Assembly: GCF_011058215.1 (NCBI RefSeq)
Contig: NZ_JAALFG010000003.1
Span: forward strand, 124,001 to 188,000
Direction of reading: 5' to 3'
Source of the DNA: Devosia aurantiaca
GTDB taxonomy: Bacteria; Pseudomonadota; Alphaproteobacteria; Rhizobiales; Devosiaceae
DNA: 64,000 nt
In this document: positions 38,694 through 46,758 of the stretch, piece after piece
Position numbering within the stretch: position 1 is the stretch's first letter
Layout of the letters: each line of letters starts with the position of its first letter
Notes under the pieces: model-generated
What the model saw: only the letters and a program-made list of their open reading frames with translations
Database searches by the model: none
Told to the model about the DNA's origin: nothing
Position numbers and translations under genes: made by a program

Positions 38694-39921
38694 CGGCGAT
38701 CCAGGTCGGCGAAGGCAGGGACAATGCCCGCCTCGTCAAGCACTTGCACCGGGGTATCGCCCGCACGTCCATCGATGACAAGGCCAATCCCGTCAGCCCG
38801 CCCCACGAGCGTTACATCCGCCCGCCGCGGATGTGCACAGCCTTTCCCGCAGCCGGAGACATGAAGAGATTTTCCAGGCGGCGCCTGCTTCGCTACCCGA
38901 GCAGCCAGCCGTCGCGCCGGCATGAAACCGGACGCGCAGCCATCGCTGCCGATACAGGCCGAGATGCGCAAGCGTGGGTCGTCGGAGCGGGTGATAAAGC
39001 CGAGCCTTTGGGCAGTCTCTATCAAGGCAGGGGAGGCGTTGTCGAACAACAGCATGTGACCCGGGGCAAGGCGGATGCTTTCTCCGGCGGCTTGCGCAAG
39101 CTGCAGAAGCACCCCGGCGTGCACGGCGCCGAAGGGCAGGGCGATCGGCGTCGTGGTTCCGCTCAGAAGCCGGAGTGCGCGGCCCACCCCATCCAACCTC
39201 CCCTGGAGAAGGGGGAGGAGTTCCGCCGGAGTCAGCCGCAGATCCAGCCCCAACCCCTATCAGACTCCTCCCCCGCCTTACGGGGAGGCCGGGTGGGGGC
39301 TCTCGACGACCAGGTCGCCCGCCCGAGCCTCCGGCCCGATCGCCGCCAATCTGGCCAGCGTCTCAACTGTCACCGCAACCGCCCGCCCGGCGTCACAAAT
39401 CTCTTCTGCACCACGCCCGACCTGCACCGACCACAGCCCGTCGCCGACCGCCAACAACCGTACATCCGCTTTCAGCGCGGCCAGCGAGACCTGTCCGCCG
39501 CCTTCGACAACCACGCTGACCTTCGGACCCAGCAGGTACTCAAAATCTTGCACTTCTGCCCGGATCGCCTGCGCCAAATGAGCTGAACTAGCCAGCTGCT
39601 CAGGATCCTCCCCGCAATCGGCGAAACATCGATCACCAGACCCGTCTCTACCGGCACAAGTTCCGTAACTGCCGCCGCAAACGGCGCCGATGAATCCTCG
39701 CTAAGCCCCCGCACCTGAAGGTTGCCGCGCGCCGTCACCTCGACCAGGCCGTTGCCGTGCTGCATCGCAAGCCGCGCCAAGCCCGCGAGCTGGCTGGGAC
39801 TCACACGCCCACCGGCAATCCGCACCCGTGCTAACAGCCCGTCGCCGGTCTGCATCGGCGCATCCAGCGTCGGGCAGGCGCCGCGCCGTGCAAAATCCAC
39901 GATGTCGAGTAGATCGGCCAT
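38690..39921 (-). CDS. cobG: Precorrin-3B synthase CobG, interrupted by a palindromic repeat and one frameshift
   Basis: Oxygen-dependent Fe-S/siroheme-reductase-like enzyme. The N-terminal part (from 39921) has RRGACPTLDAPMQTGDGLLAR, VEVTARGNLQVRGL and SPIAG. One base is missing in the C4 run at 39610-39613. Frame 2 continues EDPEQLASSAHLAQAIRAE to a stop at 39278 inside a 117-bp inverted repeat (39183-39299). After the repeat the same frame resumes to the end with the cluster ligands RISACIGSDGC and VSGCGKGCAH. The repeat is 39 codons long, so phase is kept, but it brings TAA, TGA and TAG in frame. Either cobG is split or the repeat contains sequence errors. Confidence 0.85.
39183..39299. 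repeat. Palindromic REP-like element inserted in cobG
   Basis: A 117-bp element has arms at 39183-39221 and 39264-39299 that are imperfect inverted copies (GGGGGAGGAGT against ACTCCTCCCCC, CCTCCCC against GGGGAGG, and CCCACCCC against GGGTGGGGG at the ends). The spacer of about 42 bases is different in character. GC-rich palindromes of this look are common intergenic repeats in Hyphomicrobiales genomes. Its position inside a coding sequence is unusual. I found no second copy by eye in this window. Confidence 0.75.
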
Positions 39922-39955
39922 GCCACCGGTTTACCGGATTGGCATGCCCGGGGAA

Positions 39956-40677
39956 CTAGCGGTGGCGCAAGAGATAGGTGTCCATGATCCAGCCATGCCG
40001 CTCGCGCGCCGCCTTGCGGGTGGCGGCGATCCGCTCCGCCACATCCCCCAGCCTTCCGGCGATCAGCAACTGGTCCTCGGTGCCGAGGTAAGCCCCCAGA
40101 AAATTTCGAGCTCCGGATCGGCTTGGAGAAACGCCAGCTGTCCATCCAGCATCACGACAGTGTCCGTCTCGACCGCGCCAAGCTGCCGCCCGGTGGTGAT
40201 CAGAACCGGCTCCCCGATACGATTGAGCGCAATGCCATGCGCAGCCGTCAACGCCTGAACCGCAGTGATTCCGGGCACCACTAGAACCTCGATCGGCGTC
40301 TCGACACGCTCGAGAATGCGCAGTGTCGAGTCGTAAAGCCCCGGATCACCCCAGACGAGAAACGCCCCAGCGCCACCGTCGGGCACCTGATCGATCAGCC
40401 CGGAAAAAACGTCGGCCAGCACGCCATGCCAGTCGTCGACGCCCCTGCCATAGTCAGGTTCGGCCGCCTTCCGCCGAGGCACGGCATAGCTCAGGTGCCG
40501 TGCGTTCGAGGTGACAAACCGCGCGATGATCGTCCGTCGCACATCGGCCAGATCGGCCTTCGACGCACCCTTGTCCGGAATAAAGAGCACATCCGCCTGG
40601 TTCAGCGCCGCGATCGCTGCAACCGTTATATGCTCGGGAGAGCCCGTACCGATGCCCACGACAAGGATGGTTTTCAT
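39956..40677 (-). CDS. cobF: Precorrin-6A synthase (deacetylating) CobF (one frameshift)
   Basis: Methylates precorrin-5 at C1 and removes the extruded acetyl group in the aerobic pathway. It begins KTILVVGIGTGSPEHITVAA and has ADVLFIPDKGASKADLAD, VWGDPGLYDSTLRI and VVPGITAVQALTAAHGI. The frame breaks in the C5 run at 40093-40097. One base restores GAYLGTEDQLLIAGRLGD and the ending GWIMDTYLLRHR with TAG at 39956-39958, for 240 residues. Presence of cobF marks the oxygen-dependent route. An ATG at 40683 is an alternative start. No cobalamin riboswitch is visible upstream. Confidence 0.93.
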
Positions 40678-40728
40678 GCCCATCCGAATGCCATGTCGTC
40701 ACCTGCGTGACAACGCCGCTCCGCGGGC

Positions 40729-40759
40729 TTGACCTTCCCACCTTGGAATGCGGCAGGAT
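40729..40759 (+). promoter_or_regulatory. CueR-type (MerR family) copper promoter upstream of the DUF305 gene
   Basis: A -35 TTGACC (40729-40734) and a -10 CAGGAT (40754-40759) are separated by 19 bases, the long spacer typical of MerR-family promoters. The spacer holds the dyad CCTTCC-N6-GGAATG. It closely resembles the promoter of copA at 48992-49022. The RBS GGAGAA follows at 40775-40780. Confidence 0.72.
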
Positions 40760-40785
40760 CGGGAACCACCAGATGGAGAACACTC

Positions 40786-41145
40786 ATGAAGCCCGTCGTC
40801 CTTGCCTTTGCTCTTGCCGCGCTTTCGCTTCCGGCTTTTGCGCAAGACCACTCCGCACATATGGCGCCAGCCGGCGAGGAGAGCGCCGCCACTTCGGCCT
40901 ATATGGACGCCAACACGCGCATGCATGAAACCATGGACATCGACTTCACCGGTGATCCCGACGTCGATTTCATCCTTAGTATGCTGCCGCACCATCAAGG
41001 GGCCGTCGATATGGCCCGGATCGTGCTCGAGCATGGCAGAGATCCCGAAGTGCGCAAACTCGCCGAAGACATTATCGCCGCTCAGGAAGCCGAGATCGCC
41101 TGGATGAAGGAGTGGCTCGCCGAGCACGGCCACGCCGAGCATTAG
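40786..41145 (+). CDS. Periplasmic DUF305 (CopM-like) protein
   Basis: A 119-residue exported protein. The signal peptide is KPVVLAFALAALSLPAFAQ with cleavage after AFA. The mature part is His/Met-rich (DHSAHMAP, MHETMD) and has the DUF305 core DVDFILSMLPHHQGAVDMAR, then ILEHGRDPEVRKLAEDII-like helices and the tail EWLAEHGHAEH. DUF305 proteins such as cyanobacterial CopM bind copper in the periplasm. A CueR-type promoter lies just upstream, so I infer a periplasmic copper-binding role. Confidence 0.86.
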   Translation: MKPVVLAFALAALSLPAFAQDHSAHMAPAGEESAATSAYMDANTRMHETMDIDFTGDPDVDFILSMLPHHQGAVDMARIVLEHGRDPEVRKLAEDIIAAQEAEIAWMKEWLAEHGHAEH

Positions 41146-42182
41146 GCGCCCGGCGGCGATACCGAATTGCGCACGATCAGCTCGGCACGGAACAGCACTT
41201 CGCGTGATTTCGGTTTTTCGCCTGCCAGCAGGCTCAGCAGCAATTCCATGGCCGCCTCGCCGATCTTGTGGCGGGGCTGCTTCATCGTGGTCAGCGATGG
41301 CGTGACGAAGCTGGCAAAGGAAATGTCGTCGAATCCCATCACGGAAAACTGCCGCGGCAGCTCATAGCGGCGCGCGTTGAGAGAGATGATCACCCCGAGC
41401 GCCGTCGCGTCGTTGACGCACAGGAATGCGGTGGGCAGGGCGTCGCGCACGAACATCAGCTCGGCCGCCGCGCGCCCGCTTTCCGTTGTTCCGTCTCCAT
41501 CGATGATCAGCCGCGGATCGACGGCAAGACCAGCGCCTGTGAGTGCCGCCCGATAACCCGCCTCCCGCAGCCGATTGACCTCTCTCCCGGGGGAACGGCC
41601 AATAAAGGCAATGCGCCGATGCCCCTGGCTGACGAGGTGTTCGGCCGCAACCCGCGCACCCTCGAAATTGTCGACACCAACAAACGGCACGTCCTGCGCG
41701 GTCACTGGCTCGTTGACGGCCACCATCGGCGGCAAGCGGTTTTCGTCCTGGCCAACGCCAAAGCCGAAGGGCAGGTGACCCGTGAACAGGATCAGCCCAT
41801 CAGCCTGGTTCGAGCTGATGAAGCGCAGATAGTCCGTTTCCCGGCTCGCATCGTTCTGCGTGTTGCCGATCAGCAGCCCATAGCCGCGCTTGCTGGCCTC
41901 GGTTTCGAGACCGACCAGAATGTTGGAAAAGTTGGGGTCACCCACATCTGGTGCCAGGATCAGGATCATGTTGCTGCGGCGCATCCGCAGCGAACGCGCC
42001 ATGGCATTGGTGGTGTAGCCGGTACTGGCCACCGCTTCGGTCACGCGGCGGCGCGTTTCCTCGGCCACCTTGGTCGGCTCGTTGATGGCACGGCTGACGG
42101 TTGCGATAGACACACCTGCCAAAGCAGCGACGTCCTCGATCGTAGCCAGTTTCTGGTGCTGCAATCTATGTGCCCCGCACAC
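41142..42182 (-). CDS. LacI-family transcriptional regulator
   Basis: Sugar-responsive repressor of about 346 residues. The DNA-binding domain is ATIEDVAALAGVSIATVSRA with INEPTKVAEETRRRV, and the periplasmic-binding-like ligand domain includes LILAPDVGDPNFSNILVG, FVGVDNFEGARVAAEHL and the C-terminal VMGFDDISFASFVTPSLTT. The longest start is the GTG at 42182; a TTG at 42164 is nearer to the HTH. It is divergent from an ABC transporter and probably binds the two operators at 42267-42301. The effector sugar is unknown. Confidence 0.9.
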   Translation of the reverse strand: MCGAHRLQHQKLATIEDVAALAGVSIATVSRAINEPTKVAEETRRRVTEAVASTGYTTNAMARSLRMRRSNMILILAPDVGDPNFSNILVGLETEASKRGYGLLIGNTQNDASRETDYLRFISSNQADGLILFTGHLPFGFGVGQDENRLPPMVAVNEPVTAQDVPFVGVDNFEGARVAAEHLVSQGHRRIAFIGRSPGREVNRLREAGYRAALTGAGLAVDPRLIIDGDGTTESGRAAAELMFVRDALPTAFLCVNDATALGVIISLNARRYELPRQFSVMGFDDISFASFVTPSLTTMKQPRHKIGEAAMELLLSLLAGEKPKSREVLFRAELIVRNSVSPPGA

Positions 42183-42266
42183 CTCTGGCGCCCGCGCTCG
42201 CTGCCTTTAGCAGATCGCGTCGTCCGCGCCAGACCCTCCCGATACGGTTAACCCGTTTTCCGTTTG

Positions 42267-42301
42267 TGTAAACCTTTACAGCATTCATGAAAACCTTTAC
42301 A
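42267..42301 (+). promoter_or_regulatory. Tandem LacI-type operators before the sugar ABC transporter
   Basis: TGTAAACCTTTACA (42267-42280, palindromic) and TGAAAACCTTTACA (42288-42301) are near-identical 14-bp sites with centres 21 bp apart, two helical turns, on one face of the DNA. Their form matches LacI/PurR-family operators. They sit 59-93 bases before the ATPase start and between it and the divergent lacI-type gene. Confidence 0.78.
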
Positions 42302-42359
42302 TCATCGATCAAGGACAAAGAGCTGGGTCACCTGCCATGTCCGGGGAGGGGTTTCGAAC

Positions 42360-43904
42360 ATGTCTATCGCCGAAGGCACAACTGCGCCGTCGATCCTGTC
42401 GGCGAACCGCATTTCCAAATCCTTCGGCGAAATCCCGGTGCTGTTCAGCGTCGATTTCGATATCCGCCCCGGCGAGGTTCACGCTATCATCGGCGAAAAC
42501 GGCGCGGGCAAATCCACGCTCATCAAGATCCTATCGGGTATCGAGCAGCCAACCTCCGGCACGATTGTCTACGACGGCAAGACTGTCACGCTGCCGCCCA
42601 ACGGAGAAGCTGAGGCTATGGGGATCGTCCTGATCCACCAGGAGCTCAATCTTGCCGAGCACCTGACGGTAGCGGACTCGATCTTTCTCGGGCGCGAGAT
42701 CAAGAAGTGGGGCTTTCTCGACCTCAACGAGATGCGCCGCCGTTCGGCCGAGATCCTTGACTCGCTTCATGTCCGGGTCGATCCAGATGCGCGCATTTCG
42801 ACCCTGTCCGTCGCCGACAAGCAGATGGTGGAAATCGCCAAGGCCATCAGCCGAGATGCGCGCGTGTTAATCATGGACGAGCCCACCGCGGTGCTTTCCG
42901 TGGGCGAAACGGAGACCCTGTTCGAACAGATCCGCCGCCTCACGGCCCGCGGCGTTGCCGTCATCTTCATCTCGCACAAGCTCGACGAGATCATGGCTCT
43001 GGCTCAGTGCGTCACCGTGCTGCGCGACGGCCAGCTGATCGCCACCGTCGGCACCGAGAACCTCACGCCAGATTCCATCGCCCAGATGATGGTCGGGCGC
43101 GAGCTTTCCAACCTCTACCCGCCAAAGCACGAGCCCGATGTCGATGCGCCGATCGTGCTCAGCGTTCGCGGCCTTGTCGCCCCCGGCGTCAAGGATGTGT
43201 CCTTCGATCTGCGCCGCGGCGAAATCCTGGGCTTTGCCGGTCTTATCGGTTCCGGCCGCACCGCCGTCGCCGAGGCCATTGTCGGGCTGACCAACAAGTC
43301 GGCCGGCGATGTTTCGCTCAATGGCCAGCCGACCGCCTTCACTGATGTCGCCAAGTCTGTCGATGCCGGCCTTGCCTACATGACCAAGGATCGCAAGGGC
43401 CGTGGTCTGCTGCTCAATGTCGGCCTGCAGCCAAATCTGACGCTGCTGACGCTCAAGAAGCACCTCAAGAACGGCTTCCTTGACGGCAACAGCGAACAGC
43501 AGGCGCTCGAACGTGCCACCCGCCGCTTCGATATTCGCGCCCGCGACGCCTCGGTACGCGTCGGCCAGCTGTCCGGCGGCAATCAGCAGAAGCTGATGCT
43601 GGGCAAGACCATGGAAACCGAGCCCGACATCATCATCATGGATGAGCCGACGCGTGGCATCGATGTCGGCACTAAGCAACAAATCTACCACATCGTTGCA
43701 GCGCTCGCCGCCGAGGGTAAATCGATCATCGTCATCTCTTCCGAGATGCAGGAAGTGATCGGTCTTGCCCACCGCGTGCTGGTCATGCGCAACGGGCGCC
43801 TCGCCGGCCAGCTCGAAGGCGCCGAGATCGTGGAAGCAGAAATCATGCGGTACGCCGCAGGCATTAAGCAGGATGGGGACAATGACAACCGTATCAGCGC
43901 CTGA
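42360..43904 (+). CDS. Sugar ABC transporter ATP-binding protein (RbsA-like, duplicated ATPase)
   Basis: A 514-residue protein with two fused ATPase domains, as in ribose/xylose importers. Domain 1 has Walker A IIGENGAGKSTLIKIL near residue 45, the signature region LSVADKQMVEIAKAI and Walker B VLIMDEPTAVLS. Domain 2 has a degenerate Walker A AGLIGSGRTAVAEAI near residue 295, signature QLSGGNQQKLMLGK near 400 and IIIMDEPTRGIDVG. It is the first gene of the transporter operon and overlaps the permease by 23 bases. Confidence 0.92.
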   Translation: MSIAEGTTAPSILSANRISKSFGEIPVLFSVDFDIRPGEVHAIIGENGAGKSTLIKILSGIEQPTSGTIVYDGKTVTLPPNGEAEAMGIVLIHQELNLAEHLTVADSIFLGREIKKWGFLDLNEMRRRSAEILDSLHVRVDPDARISTLSVADKQMVEIAKAISRDARVLIMDEPTAVLSVGETETLFEQIRRLTARGVAVIFISHKLDEIMALAQCVTVLRDGQLIATVGTENLTPDSIAQMMVGRELSNLYPPKHEPDVDAPIVLSVRGLVAPGVKDVSFDLRRGEILGFAGLIGSGRTAVAEAIVGLTNKSAGDVSLNGQPTAFTDVAKSVDAGLAYMTKDRKGRGLLLNVGLQPNLTLLTLKKHLKNGFLDGNSEQQALERATRRFDIRARDASVRVGQLSGGNQQKLMLGKTMETEPDIIIMDEPTRGIDVGTKQQIYHIVAALAAEGKSIIVISSEMQEVIGLAHRVLVMRNGRLAGQLEGAEIVEAEIMRYAAGIKQDGDNDNRISA

Positions 43905-44907
43905 GGCCGCCAAGCCCAGCCGGGGCTTTCGCCTCGACCTCAAGACCGCCGGCCCGCTGATCGCGCTGATCCTGCTGGTGATCTTGGGCTATTCGCTGAA
44001 CCCGCTGTTTCTGGGCGAAGGCAACGTCACCAACATCCTGACCCGCTCCGCCTTTATTGGCATCATCGCCGTCGGCGCCACTTTCGTCATCACTGCCGGC
44101 GGCATCGACCTTTCGGTCGGCTCCATGGCGGCCTTCATCGCCGGCGTCATGATCATCATCATGAACTGGGCCGTCGATGCGATGGGCGCCTCGCTCGCAA
44201 CCGTCCTTTTCGGCATCGGCTGTTCGCTGATCCTGGGCGTCGGCGCCGGGTTCATCAACGGCTTCCTCACCACCAAAGCCAAGATCGAAGCTTTTATCGT
44301 GACTTTGGGCACGATGGGCATCTATCGCTCCCTGGTCACCTACTTCGCCGATGGCGGCACGCTCTCGCTGGCCGGTGATGCGCGCGACATCTATCGCCCC
44401 GTTTATTACGACAGCTTCCTGCGCATTCCTTATCCGGTCTGGGTCTTCATCTTTGTCGCCATCATTGGCTGGATCCTGATGAACCGCACTGCCTTTGGCC
44501 GCTATTGTATGGCGATCGGCTCCAACGAGCACGTCGCCCGCTACTCGGCCATCAAGGTCGATCGGGTAAAGACCTGGACCTACATTCTTCAGGGCCTCTG
44601 CGTCTCGCTCGCCACCATCATCTATGTGCCGCGTCTGGGCTCCGCTTCCGCTGCGACCGGCGTGCTGTGGGAACTCGAAGCCATCGCCGCGGTGATCATT
44701 GGCGGCACCATGCTCAAGGGCGGCTTCGGCCGGGTCGGCGGCACCATTATCGGTGCGCTGATCCTCACCGCCATCGGCAACATTCTCAATCTCACCGAGA
44801 TCATCTCCAACTACCTCAATGGGGCAGTGCAGGGCGTGATCATCGTTGCGGCGGTTTACCTGCAGCGCGGCTCCTTCCGGGCCGGCCGCAAGAAGGCAGC
44901 CGAATAA
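43882..44907 (+). CDS. Sugar ABC transporter permease (RbsC-like)
   Basis: Inner-membrane permease of 341 residues with about 8-10 hydrophobic helices. Family motifs are IIAVGATFVITAGGIDLSVG near residue 65, GFINGFLTTKAKIEAFIVTL near 120 and RTAFGRYCMAIGSNEHVARY near 205. The ABC-contact segment AVIIGGTMLKGGFGRVGGT is near residue 275. A basic C-terminus GRKKAAE follows. A small hairpin lies between it and the binding-protein gene. Confidence 0.92.
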   Translation: MTTVSAPEAAKPSRGFRLDLKTAGPLIALILLVILGYSLNPLFLGEGNVTNILTRSAFIGIIAVGATFVITAGGIDLSVGSMAAFIAGVMIIIMNWAVDAMGASLATVLFGIGCSLILGVGAGFINGFLTTKAKIEAFIVTLGTMGIYRSLVTYFADGGTLSLAGDARDIYRPVYYDSFLRIPYPVWVFIFVAIIGWILMNRTAFGRYCMAIGSNEHVARYSAIKVDRVKTWTYILQGLCVSLATIIYVPRLGSASAATGVLWELEAIAAVIIGGTMLKGGFGRVGGTIIGALILTAIGNILNLTEIISNYLNGAVQGVIIVAAVYLQRGSFRAGRKKAAE

Positions 44908-44936
44908 GCATTCCGGCCCGTATGGGCAGGATAACC

Positions 44937-44953
44937 GGCGCTCGCAAAGCGCC
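44937..44953 (+). other. Intercistronic stem-loop between permease and binding protein
   Basis: GGCGCT (44937-44942) pairs with AGCGCC (44948-44953) around a 5-base loop in the 68-base gap. Such hairpins often stabilise or segment transporter mRNAs so that the binding protein is made in excess. There is no T-run, so it is not a strong terminator. Confidence 0.4.
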
Positions 44954-44975
44954 AATTCACTTAGGGAGGACTACA

Positions 44976-45926
44976 ATGTCTTTGAAGGCAATTGCACTGG
45001 GCCTGTTGGCCACCAGCGCTCTCGTCGGCGGCGCCGTGGCGCAGGACGAAAAGATCACCATCGGCGTTTCCATTCCCGCCGCAACGCACGGCTTCATGGG
45101 TGGCCTGAACTGGCACGCCGCCGAAGCTGAAAAGCGCCTCGAAGCTGCCAACCCCAATATCGACCTTGTCATCGTGACCGCCGACGGTCCGGAAGACCAG
45201 GCATCCGATCTCGAAGATCTCGTCTCCGTGCAGCAGATCGACGCCCTTGTCGTGCTGCCGTTCGAATCCGAGCCGCTCACCGAGCCTGTCCGTGCCGTCA
45301 AGGACACCGGCGCCTTCATCACCGTGGTTGATCGTGGTCTCACCGATCCGACCATCCAGGACGTCTATGTTTCCGGCAACAACACCGAAATGGGTGTCAA
45401 CTCGGCCGAATACATGAAGACCCGCCTCAAGGAAGGCGACAACATCGTCATCCTGCGCGGCATTCCGACCGTGCTCGATACCGAACGCTTCGACGCCTTC
45501 ATGGGCGCCATCGAAGGTACCGGCATCAACGTTCTCGACGATGAATTCGCCAACTGGAACCGTGACGACGGCTTCGAAGTGATGCAGGACTTCCTGTCGC
45601 GCTTCCCCGACATCGACGGCGTCTGGGCCCAGGACGACGACATCACCCTCGGCGTGGTCGAAGCCATCAAGCAGGCTGGCCGCGAGTCTGAAATGTTCGT
45701 GGTCGGCGGCGCCGGCATGAAGGAAATCATCAAGGGCGTGATGGATGGCGATGCGCTCGTCCCCGTCGACGTGCTCTATCCGCCTGCCCAGATTGCGACC
45801 GCCATGGACGTGACCGTTGCCCACTTCACCTCGAACGGCCCGGTCACCGGCTCCTACATCCTCGGTTCGCCGCTGATCACCCAGGAAAATGCGGAAGCCT
45901 ACTACTTCCCCGACTCCCCGTTCTGA
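44976..45926 (+). CDS. Sugar ABC transporter periplasmic substrate-binding protein (RbsB-like)
   Basis: Exported 316-residue binding protein of the ribose-type family. The signal peptide SLKAIALGLLATSALVGGAVA has cleavage before QDEKITIG. Then come GVSIPAATHGFMGGLNWHAA, IDALVVLPFESEPL, VVDRGLTDPTIQDVYVSGNN near residue 120 and VWAQDDDITLGVVEAI near 220. AGGGAGGA precedes the ATG. No sugar kinase, isomerase or dehydrogenase follows, so the sugar cannot be deduced from context. Confidence 0.9.
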   Translation: MSLKAIALGLLATSALVGGAVAQDEKITIGVSIPAATHGFMGGLNWHAAEAEKRLEAANPNIDLVIVTADGPEDQASDLEDLVSVQQIDALVVLPFESEPLTEPVRAVKDTGAFITVVDRGLTDPTIQDVYVSGNNTEMGVNSAEYMKTRLKEGDNIVILRGIPTVLDTERFDAFMGAIEGTGINVLDDEFANWNRDDGFEVMQDFLSRFPDIDGVWAQDDDITLGVVEAIKQAGRESEMFVVGGAGMKEIIKGVMDGDALVPVDVLYPPAQIATAMDVTVAHFTSNGPVTGSYILGSPLITQENAEAYYFPDSPF

Positions 45927-46024
45927 CTTCGAGCCGTCCGTATGGGCTAATCGCTCCGGTGGAGCGACTAGAGGCGAGAAGGCCATGAGAGCTGTGCTCG
46001 AGTGGCCCCCACCGGACAAACAGG

Positions 46025-46050
46025 AAGGGCGCCGAAAGGCGCCCTTTCTG
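46025..46050 (+). terminator. Rho-independent terminator after the sugar ABC operon
   Basis: AAGGGCGCC (46025-46033) pairs perfectly with GGCGCCCTT (46038-46046) around a GAAA loop, followed by TCTGTT. A weaker stem, TCGCTCC with GGAGCGA, lies upstream near 45950-45970. The rest of the 240-base gap before copZ shows no gene. Confidence 0.82.
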
Positions 46051-46168
46051 TTGGTCACAATGTCGCAGGAACGTCACCCGATCCTATGCATTTATCACCC
46101 GAGCTCCGGGCGACGCCCGCCTAAACCTTGGTGCCGCTGGAGCTCACCAAATCTGACATACTAGAGCT

Positions 46169-46363
46169 TCAAGCAGCCTCTGGCGTATACCCCGCTTCGC
46201 GGATCGCAGCCTCACCCTTTGCCCGATCGCCTTCGAAGCTGACCTTGTGGCTGTCGAGATCGATTTCGACCTCGGCGCCCTGCAGCGCGTCTTCGAGCGC
46301 GCCGCGGACCGTGCCGACGCAGTGATTGCAGGTCATGTCGTTGACGAGGATCGTATGCTTCAT
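46169..46363 (-). CDS. copZ: Copper chaperone CopZ (heavy-metal-associated domain)
   Basis: A 64-residue HMA-fold protein starting [20 protein letters not shown], with the CxxC copper site at Cys13 and Cys16, then EVEIDLDSHKVSFEGD and EAAIREAGYTPEAA. It carries Cu(I) to CopA. The start at 46363 overlaps the cueR stop by 4 bases. The longer in-frame ORF from 46429 lies inside cueR and is discounted. Confidence 0.93.
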   Translation of the reverse strand: MKHTILVNDMTCNHCVGTVRGALEDALQGAEVEIDLDSHKVSFEGDRAKGEAAIREAGYTPEAA

Positions 46364-46758
46364 TGTGGGTTTCCTTGTGCAAGATCGTCCAGGATTGGGC
46401 AGTCGGGCCGGTCGTCGCCGTGGCAGCAATGGACCAGATGCTTGAGTGTCGACACCATGCCATTGAGCTCGGCAATCTTGGTTTCGAGCGCCACGATATG
46501 CTCCTTGGCAATGTCACGCACCTCGGCACTGGCGCGCGATCGATCCTGCCACAGGCCCAGTAGCGTCGCCGTCTCTTCCACCGAAAAGCCCAGCGTCCGC
46601 GCCCGCTTGATGAAGCGCAATACATGCACCTCGTCTTCGCCATAGACCCGATAATTGCTGCCCGTGCGTGCCGGCGCGGTGATCAAGCCGATTCCTTCGT
46701 AATAGCGGATCATTTTGGCGGAAACGCCGGACCGCTCCGCAGCTTGACCGATGTTCAT
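46360..46758 (-). CDS. cueR: MerR-family copper-responsive regulator CueR
   Basis: A 132-residue MerR-type activator. The DNA-binding domain is [20 protein letters not shown] with [16 protein letters not shown] dimerisation helix follows, and the C-terminal metal loop [16 protein letters not shown] contains the two Cys (CHGD and PDC) typical of Cu(I)-sensing CueR. It overlaps copA and copZ by 4 bases each and is therefore autoregulated with them. It probably also acts at the DUF305 promoter at 40729. Confidence 0.93.
   Translation of the reverse strand: MNIGQAAERSGVSAKMIRYYEGIGLITAPARTGSNYRVYGEDEVHVLRFIKRARTLGFSVEETATLLGLWQDRSRASAEVRDIAKEHIVALETKIAELNGMVSTLKHLVHCCHGDDRPDCPILDDLAQGNPQ

Noticed and set aside
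37614..38864. A 416-codon plus-strand open frame opposite cobI, cobH and cobG
   Set aside because: It crosses three overlapping minus-strand genes and shows no domain; it is a by-product of codon bias.
39183..39299. Insertion sequence or CRISPR repeat in cobG
   Set aside because: There is no transposase, no target duplication that I can define and no array of repeats; it is a single palindromic element.
40678..40785. Possible cobalamin riboswitch before cobF
   Set aside because: The 108-base gap to the divergent DUF305 gene is largely taken by the CueR-type promoter, and no B12-box-like conserved sequence is seen.
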